A stretch of 49,505 nucleotides of DNA, from positions 1 to 49,505 of the forward strand of contig JAGXLV010000014.1 of the NCBI GenBank assembly GCA_018334495.1, read 5' to 3'. The position numbers and the translations under genes are program-made. This document shows, piece after piece, positions 7,687-16,620 of the stretch. Under the pieces are notes generated by a model, which saw only the letters and a program-made list of their open reading frames with translations, was not told the origin of the DNA and made no database searches. This DNA is from Oleiphilaceae bacterium. Its GTDB lineage: Bacteria; Pseudomonadota; Gammaproteobacteria; Pseudomonadales; Oleiphilaceae. Numbering within the stretch: position 1 is the first letter of the stretch; every line of letters begins with the position of its first letter.

Positions 7687-8001
7687 CGGACAATCCTCAG
7701 GTTCATTCTCGATACCTCGTCTTCCAAAAGCGCCTTGGCGGTTCGAAACCGATCAAAGTCAGGCGGCCCTATTCCCTCAGGGATATTTCCCCGGTCAACC
7801 TGAAAACAAAGCCCCATTCGGTTACATTACCCGAGTACTCCGCCAACCTGTCGGACTCACGGGTCGCAAAGACCGCCACCACAACCCGGCGAGCGCGCGA
7901 CAACCGGGCTGAACACCCGACACTGAAGATTTCCCGGGACATTGCTACGATGCTCAGACTAGCAACCTTGGTGGCTCTGCCGCAAAACAGGGACGCACAA
8001 C
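7687..8001. other. Divergent intergenic region between esterase and cardiolipin synthase
   Basis: This 315-bp gap has no credible gene. It must hold the promoters of both flanking genes. Toward cls, an extended -10 (TGC followed by TACGAT, 7943-7951) is visible, with only a poor -35 (CTGAAG, 7923-7928), predicting a start near 7958. Nothing convincing was found for the leftward promoter. Confidence 0.4.
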
Positions 8002-9432
8002 ATGATTGACTTTCCCCTCCTGGGGCCCACTCTGGCGTTTCTCTATGGTTTCGCCCTTTACTGTGTTTTTCGTGTGCTGCTCACCTACCGTACATCTCAG
8101 GGTGCGCTCGCCTGGATCATCGGATTACTGGCCTTTCCCTTCATCACATTGCCCCTGTTCGTGCTGTTCGGGCGCAATCGGTTTTCCGGTTACGTGCGGG
8201 CGAGGCGCCTGGGGGAGCAATCCCTGAATTATCACCTGACTGATTTCGAGCAGCAAACCTCGTCTCTCACCGGCGCGGACAACCAGCACCTGGACGATGA
8301 CCTGAAGGTTCTTTGTCGACTGACCAAACAGCCTTTTACCACCGGCAATGAGTGTCATCTTCTGAAGGATGGCCGGGTTATTTTCAAAGCCTTGTTCGAC
8401 GCCATGGAAAATGCCCGCGAATACATTTTAATGGAATTTTACATTGTTCGATCGGACCGTGTCGGCCAACGGGTAAAAACCATACTCAAACGCAAGTTAG
8501 CCCAAGGCGTAAAGGTCTATTTTCTTTATGACGATATCGGCAGCGTCTTGCTGTCCAAGGGCTATCTCCGGGAATTGAGTCGGGCAGGCGCTCAAGTGGC
8601 CTCTTTCGGTGATGGCAATGTTCGCCGGCGTCGGTTTCAAATGAACTTTCGAAACCATCGTAAGCTGCTGATCTGTGATGGCGAGGTCGGCTTTGTTGGC
8701 GGCATTAACCTGGGTGACGAGTATCTGGGCACGGAGTTCGACCAGGGCCGTTGGCGGGACACTCATTGCTGCCTGAGAGGGCCGGCCGTGCTGGGTTTGC
8801 AACTGGCCTGGCTGGAAGACTGGAACTGGGCAAACGCCAATATGCCTGCATTGAACTGGCAACCTGCCGCCACATCCAGGGGCAACCAGGAGGTGTTGAT
8901 CCTGCCTACAGGCCCGGCGGACCCTTTTGAAACCTGCACCCTGTTTTTCCTGAATTGCATCAATAATGCGCGGCAACGTATCTGGATCACCTCGCCTTAT
9001 TTCGTGCCCGACTTTCAGGTGGTTAACGCGTTGCAATTGGCGGCTCTGCGGGGCGTGGATGTGCGCATCATTATTCCCGAAAAGTCCGACGGCCCGCTGG
9101 TACGTCTGGCAGCTTATTCCTACCTCGTACAAGCCAGCCGCGCCGGCATCGGTATCTATCGCTACCAACCAGCCTTTATGCATCAAAAAATAATCCTGGT
9201 GGACGACCGCTACGCAGTGGTAAGCACCGCCAATCTCGACAATCGCTCCATGCGGCTTAATTTCGAGATCATGGCCCTGAGTACCGGGGCCGAGTTTGTT
9301 CGTGACGTGGAAGCGATGCTCGAGGATGACCTGAGCGCATGCGTCAGGATGACCGCACTGGATTATCAGGACCGCTCGCTGGTATTCCGCATTACATGTC
9401 GGGCCGTGCGCCTGGCCGCCCCCCTGCTCTGA
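8002..9432 (+). CDS. cls: Cardiolipin synthase
   Basis: Phospholipase D superfamily enzyme of 476 residues. It condenses two phosphatidylglycerols (ClsA-type reaction) into cardiolipin at the inner membrane. Two N-terminal hydrophobic segments (residues ~5-22 and 33-55) are followed by two HKD catalytic motifs: HRKLLICD with His near 219 and HQKIILVDD with His near 394. Each is followed by the usual GGINLGDEY or STANLDNRS segment. The order of domains and length fit ClsA. AGGGA lies about ten bases upstream of the ATG. It stands alone, with an extended -10 promoter candidate 50-60 bp upstream. ClsA versus other paralogues is not resolved. Confidence 0.93.
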   Translation: MIDFPLLGPTLAFLYGFALYCVFRVLLTYRTSQGALAWIIGLLAFPFITLPLFVLFGRNRFSGYVRARRLGEQSLNYHLTDFEQQTSSLTGADNQHLDDDLKVLCRLTKQPFTTGNECHLLKDGRVIFKALFDAMENAREYILMEFYIVRSDRVGQRVKTILKRKLAQGVKVYFLYDDIGSVLLSKGYLRELSRAGAQVASFGDGNVRRRRFQMNFRNHRKLLICDGEVGFVGGINLGDEYLGTEFDQGRWRDTHCCLRGPAVLGLQLAWLEDWNWANANMPALNWQPAATSRGNQEVLILPTGPADPFETCTLFFLNCINNARQRIWITSPYFVPDFQVVNALQLAALRGVDVRIIIPEKSDGPLVRLAAYSYLVQASRAGIGIYRYQPAFMHQKIILVDDRYAVVSTANLDNRSMRLNFEIMALSTGAEFVRDVEAMLEDDLSACVRMTALDYQDRSLVFRITCRAVRLAAPLL

Positions 9433-9504
9433 CAGCGAACTAAATCATGTGCCGTCCGGTCATTCGCTGATTCGAGGCATCTGTAAAAAGCCGGCGGCCA
9501 CGCA

Positions 9505-10137
9505 TTAGCCCCCGTGACGTTCGGAGTCGTCCCCGGCCAGGGCCAAATGCGACACGTCAGGCACCGGCGGTGGTGGCGCCTGCTCTTTTTCCGCCAGCAG
9601 CGTACCGGCGGGCGCCAAAGTCCATTCGTCGAGATGCTGAAAAATCGGCGGTGCTGTTTCTTCAGGCTCCGCCAGCGTAATGCCTACCGGATCCAGTGAC
9701 AGGCCGGAGCCCGCCAGAAGGTCATCAACTTTGTCACCGGCCAGATTCGGTCGATCACCAGGCTCCGTCGCCGGGCCATGGCCGGAGCCTGCGCTTGACG
9801 GTTCTGCCACGGGCCCGCTTGGCGGCGCCGGGGATGCCGGCTCCCGGGGGCGATCGGCTGACGTGGGGGAGACGGGAGCAGGCTGTTGCCTGGCCGGGCC
9901 TGGTTCGACGGTGCCCGTCATGAGTTCGACATACGCCACCATGCCATGCTTGTGGAGCACCTGGCGATACTTTACCGCCTGGGCTTCATCCAGCTTGTTG
10001 CGGATAACCACCGCCTTGCCACTGAACATGCGGTCCACCTGTGCCAGGCTGGCCTTGAACAAGGCCTGGGCATTGGCTCGCGCTGTGCTCATCTCGGTGC
10101 CCGTTGTGCACTCACCTTTAAATACCAGCTGATACAT
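9505..10137 (-). CDS. Hypothetical protein with compact N-terminal domain and proline-rich tail
   Basis: Protein of 210 residues. Residues 1-75 form a compact domain (MYQLVFKGECTTG, then LFKASLAQVDRMFSGKAVVI and a following helix). I recognise this pattern as a small module found at the start of several proteobacterial proteins, often before membrane domains, but know no assigned function. The rest is low-complexity Pro/Ala/Gly/Ser sequence with two short similar segments, LSLDPVG... and LAPAGTLLAEKE, and no membrane helix. I use ATG at 10137, with AGAGG about ten bases upstream; a longer in-frame start at 10185 adds 16 unlikely residues. It is divergent from a small secreted protein gene. 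Confidence 0.6.
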   Translation of the reverse strand: MYQLVFKGECTTGTEMSTARANAQALFKASLAQVDRMFSGKAVVIRNKLDEAQAVKYRQVLHKHGMVAYVELMTGTVEPGPARQQPAPVSPTSADRPREPASPAPPSGPVAEPSSAGSGHGPATEPGDRPNLAGDKVDDLLAGSGLSLDPVGITLAEPEETAPPIFQHLDEWTLAPAGTLLAEKEQAPPPPVPDVSHLALAGDDSERHGG

Positions 10138-10389
10138 GATGTTTACCTCTGAACCTGGGCCAGCCCTGTCGGCGGGGAAAATCAAAATCTGAATTCGAGG
10201 AAAGCCGGCTTTAAATGATGGTAGTTGATAACCGCTTCTTACGCGAAATCAGGCAATTCGCTCCATACTTTTAAAATCTTGCAAAATTGTAACCAAATGT
10301 TCGAAATTGTCACAAATCAACCATTTCATTTGAGATACTGCCCGCGTAAACAAATACAAACCCAATGCCTTCAACCAAGAATTCGGACC
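10138..10389. other. AT-rich divergent intergenic region
   Basis: This 252-bp stretch between the proline-rich protein gene and the small secreted protein gene is clearly AT-richer than its surroundings, especially 10250-10350. No gene or terminator is visible. Several TTG-type hexamers (TTGCAA, TTGTCA) occur, but no well-spaced -35/-10 pair stands out. It probably contains both promoters. Confidence 0.35.
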
Positions 10390-10755
10390 ATGACTGTTTT
10401 AAATTTTAAGGCGACCGCCGCTTTACTGCTTCTGATTACGCCCCCTCCAATGGTGGCAGGAGAGAATCTGGACCTTCTGATGGACAACCTCTTCCCGGAG
10501 CAACAACCGACCTACATTGGTTTCGACAGCGTGGCCCGGGAAGACATTCCGGCATCCTCGACGTTCAACCGCAAGTATCTGATTGTCGATTTTCGCTTTG
10601 AAGCGGCGCCGGCCGAAGAGCAACTGCAAGCCAGCGTTCATAAAATCTGTATGACCATGATCAAGAGTCGCGATGTCATTCAGTCATTGTCTGATAGCGG
10701 CTACGATATGATTGCGGTCGCCTTTGATCGGCGGACTCAGTACGACTGCTTGTAA
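10390..10755 (+). CDS. Small secreted hypothetical protein
   Basis: Protein of 121 residues that I do not recognise. The start at 10390 gives an apparent signal peptide: a short N-terminus with Lys, a hydrophobic core (ALLLLITPPP) and a probable cleavage after MVAGE. The mature part contains two Cys (in HKICMTM and the penultimate residue of the C-terminal YDCL), which could form a disulfide in the periplasm. An in-frame upstream extension of 55 codons would destroy the signal peptide. No clear Shine-Dalgarno sequence is seen. The gene ends 9 bp before the end of the convergent sensor kinase gene. Confidence 0.55.
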   Translation: MTVLNFKATAALLLLITPPPMVAGENLDLLMDNLFPEQQPTYIGFDSVAREDIPASSTFNRKYLIVDFRFEAAPAEEQLQASVHKICMTMIKSRDVIQSLSDSGYDMIAVAFDRRTQYDCL

Positions 10756-10764
10756 AGCGGCTGT

Positions 10765-13551
10765 TCAGTCTTCGCTTTTACCGGAAAGCAGGTCAGGGAA
10801 GTGGTTTAATTCCTCGTTGATGGCATCAAGGTTGAAGGCTTCAATGTCAGCCAACAACTTCCTGCCATAATAGATAACCCGACCGGAACGGTACCGTTCG
10901 CCCCAACCGATGACCCGTTCAGCGAAATCCCGCATCTGTTCGGGGTCGCCACTCTCGCGCACGATATACCATTCGTCGCCAAAATCCCTGGCAAGTTGAT
11001 GCCGCAGCCACTTGCGCTCCTGCCGGTCCAGGGTTTCGGTCAGCGGCCGCTCACTTTGTTCCAACGGCTTTTCGCGCGCCGGCCTGACAGCGGTCGCCTC
11101 AAGATCAGGCAGTCTCACCGTAAACGTAGTGCCTGTGCCAATTTCGCTCTCCACGGACAAATCGCCGCCCATGAGGCGTGTCAGCTTCCGGCTTATGGCA
11201 AGTCCAAGGCCTGTGCCGCCGTAGGCGCGATTGCTCTGGCCCTCCTGCTGCTCAAAAGCTTCAAAAATACGCTCCTGCTGACCCGGCGCGATTCCGATAC
11301 CCGTATCGCTTACAGTAATCATGAGCTCGTAACGTTGGCAGTCACCGGGCTGGCGGGGTTGCGCCCGGGCTCGCGCATAAACTGTCACACGGCCCTGATG
11401 GGTGAATTTAATGGCATTGCCCACCAGATTGAACAAGACCTGGCGCAGGCGCGCGCCGTCCACGAGCATCGCCGATGGCATCTCCGGATCAATCGACACC
11501 ACCAGTTCAATACCCTGCTCCAGGGCACGTAAATCAAAAATATAACGGACATCATCCAGTAGTTTCCGGACATCAAGCGGTGCAAATTCCAGCCGCAGCT
11601 TGCCGGATTCAATCCGGGACAAATCCAGGATGTCGTTGATCAACATGAGCAGGCTGCGGCTGCCCGCACGTATGGCGTCCAGATAGTGCTGCTGTTTGGC
11701 GTCCGTCACGCTATTGCTGAGCAGATCGCTATAGCCAATCACCGCGTTCATGGGGGTGCGGATTTCGTGAGACATGTTCGCCAGAAACTCGCTTTTGGCA
11801 CGGTTAGCGCTTTCGGCCTCCCTGGCCAGGCGCTCGGCCTCCAGTTTCGCCTCCCGCAAATTCTCTTCACTAAGACGCAAAGCATTCACCGAGCGCAAAC
11901 GCTCATCCACTTCCCGGGATAATTTGCGGTTCCAGTAAAGAAACACCAGGACCACGACTATGGCAATCAGTATGACGCGTTTGGCGGCCGTATAATCCGG
12001 TTGCTGCTCCACGTCCGGGTACACCCAGCGGTTGTAAAGAGCGTCCATCTCATTGCTTTCGATACTGGCGAGGGCTTTGTTCAGAATTCGCAGCAACTCG
12101 GGGCGGTCGTTGTGAACAGCCAGGCTCAGTTCGTATTGGTAGGGCGTAATACTGGTTATACGCAAATTCGGCAGGTCCAACCGCGCGACGCTGTAACTGA
12201 CGCCGGGAATGTGGGTCACCATGACATCCAGATCGCCATTCGACAGAGCCACCAGCCCGCTCGCTATTGAGTCGACAGGGTACAGATTCAGCTCAGGGTG
12301 ATTGATCAGTAAAAAGTCATGGCTGGCCTGCCACTTGACCACCCCCACCCGCTCATCCTGAAGTTCACGCAGATCGCCGACAAACCGACTGTCATTGCGA
12401 ATCACCACGGCAACCGGCAGCGCCAGATAGGTACGACTGGTCAGAAACTTCCCCTCACGGCGCGGCGACCGCGGCAGCGCCGCGAGGATGTCCTGGGTAC
12501 CATCCAGCAGGGCGTCTTCGGCGCCAGTCCAGGTCTTTGTCGTCTGGCGGGTGAAACGGATTTCAAGCTTTTCTTCGACCAGGCTCATTAGATCGGGAAC
12601 CAGACCACGGGCCTTCTCGCCCTCAGTTTCGGTGAACTCGAACGGCGGCCAGTCAGAGCGGAAAAGCACTTTCAGGTCAGGGTTCTTCGCCAGCCAGGCC
12701 CGCTCTGATTCGGTGAGCTCCAGGCCGTTGCCGGTATCGGCTTGGGGTACTGTCGCGGGAATCCATGCCTGACGAATCGCCCGATGTTCGCTTGGACTGA
12801 TGGACGTCACTCCGCGATCCAGAACTTCAATCAGGGTGCGTTGTTTTGACGAGGCGGCAAGCACCACCGTGACCGGCCGCCCGCTCAGCAGGGAAGTCCT
12901 TTCTATGCCTTTGATTCGGGCAGCCTGAAGGTAGTCCCCAACCACGGGAACCGGCGCAAGAAACGCATCGGCCTGACCTGACCGAACAAGACTCACAGCC
13001 TCGCTGACATTGTTTACCGGTACTGGCGTAAAGGCATCAATCTCGTCCAACAGGCGGTATTTATTGGCGTCACCCGCAACCAATGCAATGCGGCGACCTT
13101 CCAGATCCGAGAGCGCGCGTACACTGGCATCTTCCGCATCCACAAACAGGTCGTAACTAAGGCTCATTAACGGCTCAGTGAACACCACCCCCTCCGGCAC
13201 AGGCTCAGCCGGCATGCGATGAACCAAAACGGCCTCGAGGTCACGGTTCCGAAGCAGGTCCTGATAGGGCACATTGGCGTCCGGAACCGCGGCCATGGGT
13301 GTTCCGAGCTTATCCGCCAGTAGCTTGATATAATCAGCGTATATTCCCGCCAGGACGTCGTCATTGGTGTCGAATGCCAGTGGTATCCGTCCGGAGCGGA
13401 CGCCTATTCTGATCTGAGCCTGATTCGACAGCCACTGAAGCTGCGCAGTATCCAACGCTGGCTCGGGCGAGCCCGAGTCCGTTGCAGCCACCGGCGACAG
13501 CAAAAGGCTGAACACAGCAATCGCCAGGGTTCTGAACGACCAAAGCCTCAT
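10765..13551 (-). CDS. BvgS-like sensor histidine kinase with two periplasmic SBP domains
   Basis: Membrane kinase of 928 residues. After a signal-like N-terminal hydrophobic stretch come two family-3 solute-binding (Venus flytrap) domains at about 30-265 and 285-520. Next is a transmembrane helix (VILIAIVVVLVFLYW), a coiled-coil linker, a HisKA domain (FLANMSHEIRTPMNAVIGY) and a HATPase domain with N box (LVGNAIKF), G1 (SDTGIGI) and G2 (GTGLGLAIS). About 85 helical residues follow, but no receiver or Hpt domain, unlike classical BvgS. Similar helical tails often follow receivers in hybrid kinases. No response regulator lies beside it. I use ATG at 13551; the ligand is unknown. Confidence 0.88.
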   Translation of the reverse strand: MRLWSFRTLAIAVFSLLLSPVAATDSGSPEPALDTAQLQWLSNQAQIRIGVRSGRIPLAFDTNDDVLAGIYADYIKLLADKLGTPMAAVPDANVPYQDLLRNRDLEAVLVHRMPAEPVPEGVVFTEPLMSLSYDLFVDAEDASVRALSDLEGRRIALVAGDANKYRLLDEIDAFTPVPVNNVSEAVSLVRSGQADAFLAPVPVVGDYLQAARIKGIERTSLLSGRPVTVVLAASSKQRTLIEVLDRGVTSISPSEHRAIRQAWIPATVPQADTGNGLELTESERAWLAKNPDLKVLFRSDWPPFEFTETEGEKARGLVPDLMSLVEEKLEIRFTRQTTKTWTGAEDALLDGTQDILAALPRSPRREGKFLTSRTYLALPVAVVIRNDSRFVGDLRELQDERVGVVKWQASHDFLLINHPELNLYPVDSIASGLVALSNGDLDVMVTHIPGVSYSVARLDLPNLRITSITPYQYELSLAVHNDRPELLRILNKALASIESNEMDALYNRWVYPDVEQQPDYTAAKRVILIAIVVVLVFLYWNRKLSREVDERLRSVNALRLSEENLREAKLEAERLAREAESANRAKSEFLANMSHEIRTPMNAVIGYSDLLSNSVTDAKQQHYLDAIRAGSRSLLMLINDILDLSRIESGKLRLEFAPLDVRKLLDDVRYIFDLRALEQGIELVVSIDPEMPSAMLVDGARLRQVLFNLVGNAIKFTHQGRVTVYARARAQPRQPGDCQRYELMITVSDTGIGIAPGQQERIFEAFEQQEGQSNRAYGGTGLGLAISRKLTRLMGGDLSVESEIGTGTTFTVRLPDLEATAVRPAREKPLEQSERPLTETLDRQERKWLRHQLARDFGDEWYIVRESGDPEQMRDFAERVIGWGERYRSGRVIYYGRKLLADIEAFNLDAINEELNHFPDLLSGKSED

Positions 13552-13634
13552 TGGAAAACCCGATTCATTTGCATAATATATCTGGCAAGACACTTCATTT
13601 GGGAGTGACAACAAACGACGGAAAGGAGCGTTTT

Positions 13635-13868
13635 ATGGATACTACTCTCCACACCCTGCCCCGCCTTTTTGAACAACTTGGTCTGCCCGCCAGCGAAGTG
13701 GCGATCAGACAATTCATAAACGACCACTCACCTTTGCCCGCGGAAATACCGCTGCACGAAGCGCCTTTCTGGAACGAAAGCCAATCGCGCTTTTTATACG
13801 AAGGCATCCAGGAAGACGCTGACTGGGCAGAAGTGATTGACGATCTTGACGCGCAGTTGCGGCACTAG
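13635..13868 (+). CDS. DUF2789 family protein
   Basis: Small soluble protein of 77 residues matching the DUF2789 pattern: MDTTLHTLPRLFEQLGLP at the start, APFWNESQSRFL in the middle and DADWAEVIDDLDAQL near the end. Function is unknown. The start at 13635 is fixed by AAAGGAG eight bases upstream and by the family length; the open frame extends 28 codons further but that part is not conserved. The gene is divergent from the sensor kinase, 83 bp away, and its stop overlaps by four bases the stop of the convergent diguanylate cyclase gene. Confidence 0.85.
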   Translation: MDTTLHTLPRLFEQLGLPASEVAIRQFINDHSPLPAEIPLHEAPFWNESQSRFLYEGIQEDADWAEVIDDLDAQLRH

Positions 13869-15535
13869 GCTTTAGTTTCTGCCACCACAACCCGGTTACG
13901 GCCAGCGTCCTTGGCCTCGTAAAGCGCCCGGTCAGCCTGGTCAAACACCGCGTCTGCGCCTGAGTCAGTGGTTACGGCCGCAAGGCCGGCAGAAAAAGTC
14001 ACGGTTACCGGCTTGCCCTGAAAGTGGAAAGGCAGGCTTGCAACCTCTGCCAGGAGCGATTCGATGACGTTGCGGGCAGTGTCAACGTCGGTTTCCGGTA
14101 GCAAAACGACAAATTCCTCCCCGCCATAACGGGCAACAAAATCCGTGTTGCGCAAGCGCTCCCGCACCGCCTTGGCCATCAACTGTATCACCCGATCGCC
14201 CGCTTTGTGGCCGTAACTGTCGTTCACCCGTTTGAAATAATCAATATCGAGCACGCCGAGGGTCAATGGCTGTCGATACCGTGACCAGCGTTCATACTCG
14301 AAATTCAGCCGCTCCTGCCAGGCCTCCCGGTTCGGCAACTGGGTCAGCACGTCGGTCAGGGCCCGCAGACGTTCTGTTTTAAGCTCATCCCGAGTCTGTT
14401 CGGAATAAGCCTCCATCGCCGCCAGTTTTTCCCGCAACACCTGCATCTGCTGATTGGCCAGAGATTCGCGGGCATCTTCCTGTTCGCGATACGTGCGCAC
14501 TGTTTGCACAAGTGACTCAAGGTGATTGTTGACCGAGTGCTTTAGCTCCTTCATGTCACCGGCCTCAGCCATATTGTGGCTCAAGGCCTTGAGGTTTTTA
14601 TGCAGACTCGACTCCAGGGTTTGCGATGCACTTTGGCGATCCTCACTGGATTCGTCTTGTGCCAGCAGGTGCGACTGTAGCGCCAACAATCGTTCGTCCA
14701 GGCGCTTGAGGAACGACTCGAACTCCTGCTGCCCCCAGCTGACCGCGGCAATGACAAGCTCCGAGGTTTCCTGAAGCGCTTCGCGCAAATCGTCCCAGTC
14801 CTGACCCCGGGCCAGTTGCGCCCGAATGGCCAGAGCCCGGGCATGGGCCTGGGGCGAAAGGCTGACCTGGGCCAGCATGTGCTCCACCAGTTCCGACACG
14901 CGCCCGGCAAATTTTGTGCGTTGATCTTTGTCTTCGCCGAGTTCCTCCGCGCCCAGATCCGTGGCCGAGGATAAATCGGACTCCGTGATTGTCGGTTCGT
15001 CCGCAGTCTTGTCGGATTTCCGCTTTCCGAAAAAACGCCTGAGCGCACCTTCTTTTTCGCTTTTGCCCGGATCCGATGCCAGTGCCCTGGCTTCCAGTCG
15101 TGCCAGGTTTTCCAGCCAATCGGGCAGCTGCTCACGAAACGTTGCGGGATGCTTAAGGTCGTTGCCAAGCTTTTTAAGGCCGGCGGATTCAGTGGCAAAG
15201 AGCGGATGATCGCGCACGGTGGCCAGCAGGTTCTCAAGGGTGCTTTTGAGCTTCTTGCTCGCCTGATCCTTGCGTTCGTCCATCGCAATCAAACGCTGAT
15301 CCAGTGTCTCCTGGAACGCTCGAAACTGAGCCAGGTCCGCCTCGCCACTGCGAATGCACTGACGCAGATCGCGCAACAGGCGATCCAGGTCAGGGTCCTG
15401 GCCCTCCGAAGCGAAACTGGTTCGCACCAGCAAGCGCTCAAAGGTGTGGCGTTCTTCCTGCCACACCTTTTCCCGTGCTTTGGCGGATTCGACTTCCTGC
15501 CCGTAGAGTTTTTCCCAGGATTCATCCGATGCCAT
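13865..15535 (-). CDS. Diguanylate cyclase (GGDEF domain) with long cytoplasmic N-terminus
   Basis: Protein of 556 residues. The C-terminal ~165 residues are a GGDEF domain with an intact active site (ARYGGEEFVVLLPE) and an RxxD inhibitory I-site (RNTD) five residues upstream, so it should make c-di-GMP and be subject to product inhibition. The preceding ~390 residues have no membrane helix. They are rich in Leu, Glu, Gln and Arg with coiled-coil-like periodicity, especially just before the GGDEF domain. AAGGG lies seven bases before the ATG. No sensory domain was recognised. The gene lies about 100 bp downstream of xerC on the same strand and could be read from that operon. Confidence 0.9.
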   Translation of the reverse strand: MASDESWEKLYGQEVESAKAREKVWQEERHTFERLLVRTSFASEGQDPDLDRLLRDLRQCIRSGEADLAQFRAFQETLDQRLIAMDERKDQASKKLKSTLENLLATVRDHPLFATESAGLKKLGNDLKHPATFREQLPDWLENLARLEARALASDPGKSEKEGALRRFFGKRKSDKTADEPTITESDLSSATDLGAEELGEDKDQRTKFAGRVSELVEHMLAQVSLSPQAHARALAIRAQLARGQDWDDLREALQETSELVIAAVSWGQQEFESFLKRLDERLLALQSHLLAQDESSEDRQSASQTLESSLHKNLKALSHNMAEAGDMKELKHSVNNHLESLVQTVRTYREQEDARESLANQQMQVLREKLAAMEAYSEQTRDELKTERLRALTDVLTQLPNREAWQERLNFEYERWSRYRQPLTLGVLDIDYFKRVNDSYGHKAGDRVIQLMAKAVRERLRNTDFVARYGGEEFVVLLPETDVDTARNVIESLLAEVASLPFHFQGKPVTVTFSAGLAAVTTDSGADAVFDQADRALYEAKDAGRNRVVVAETKA

Positions 15536-15634
15536 TGACTGCCCTTACTTAGCGTTTATCTGGTCTAGACGACAAAATGCTGCCTTTCGGCCTCACCGCT
15601 CACTGCGCCCGACCGCAAAAAGCGCGCGTATCCG

Positions 15635-16618
15635 TCAGCCGCCGCTGTTTTGCTCACCGTCACGAAGCGGCCGGCGCCTGGCCCGGGGATGACTTTGATC
15701 ATAGACCCGTGCCAGATGCTGAAAATCCAAATGGGTGTAAATCTGCGTCGTGGCAATATCCGCGTGACCCAGGAGTTCCTGCACGGCCCGCAAATCACCA
15801 CTGGATTCCAGTAAATGACTGGCAAAGGAATGTCGCAGCAGGTGGGGGTACAGGCGCTGATCGGCGCCCTTGTGCAACCCCCACCGGCTCAGTCGGAGTT
15901 GGACAGCGCGCGGCCCCAGCCGGCCGCCGCGCTGGCTGACAAACAGTGCCTGATCGCCCTCTGGCACCCAGCCGGTGCGAACCCCGAGCCAGTCCTGGAT
16001 GGCAATCAGCGCTTTACGGCCGACGGGCACAATCCGCTCTTTACTGCCCTTACCCAGAACACGAAGCTCGCCTGTGGCCATATCCAATGCCTGAAGATCC
16101 AGCCCCACCAGTTCGGAAAGACGCAGCCCGGACGAATACAACACTTCGAACATGGCTCTGTCCCGAATTTCCAGAGGGCCCTCCGTGCCAGCATCCAAAA
16201 GCTGGCTCATCTGGTCAACGTCCGCCACCCCGGGCAGGCGCCGACCCGACTTGGGAGCTTTTACATCCAGTGCGGGATTGTCGCGAACCAGGCCTTCGCG
16301 CAAAAGATAATCGTAAAAACGCCGGATAGCGGACAGGTGGCGCGCAATACTGCGGCCGGCAAGACCGGCGCGGCTCAATTCGGCAACATATCGGCGCAGA
16401 TCCGCATTGATCAGGCCGGCGAAACCGGCGAAGTCCCGGCTGTAAAGGTAATGGGCCAGACGCCGCAGATCCCGCTCATAATGACGGCAGGTCTGCTGTG
16501 CCTGGCGGCGCTCGGAAGCCAGGTGCTGAATGAACTGAGTAATGGGGCCTTCAAACACGTCCGCAAGGATGGCCGCAGCGCCATCCCCGCTGTGCCCACC
16601 GGGCGGGACGCGAGCCAT
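15635..16618 (-). CDS. xerC: Site-specific tyrosine recombinase XerC
   Basis: Chromosome dimer resolution recombinase of 327 residues, acting with XerD at dif. An N-terminal SAM-like core-binding domain (residues ~25-115) is followed by the catalytic domain. The active-site residues are visible: Arg in SSGLRLSELVGL, Lys in GKGSKERIVPV, HxxR in PHLLRHSFASHLL, the second His in LLGHADI and the Tyr nucleophile in TTQIYTHLD. The start ATG is two bases past the stop of the DUF484 gene (TGATCATGG), so the two are translationally coupled. This is the usual dapF-DUF484-xerC arrangement; the HAD phosphatase yigB that often follows is absent. Confidence 0.95.
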   Translation of the reverse strand: MARVPPGGHSGDGAAAILADVFEGPITQFIQHLASERRQAQQTCRHYERDLRRLAHYLYSRDFAGFAGLINADLRRYVAELSRAGLAGRSIARHLSAIRRFYDYLLREGLVRDNPALDVKAPKSGRRLPGVADVDQMSQLLDAGTEGPLEIRDRAMFEVLYSSGLRLSELVGLDLQALDMATGELRVLGKGSKERIVPVGRKALIAIQDWLGVRTGWVPEGDQALFVSQRGGRLGPRAVQLRLSRWGLHKGADQRLYPHLLRHSFASHLLESSGDLRAVQELLGHADIATTQIYTHLDFQHLARVYDQSHPRARRRPLRDGEQNSGG

Positions 16619-16620
16619 GA

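Noticed and set aside
15635..16618. XerC-like gene as part of an integrated element
   Set aside because: It has the standard dapF-DUF484-xerC context and typical housekeeping XerC motifs; no flanking repeats or cargo genes.
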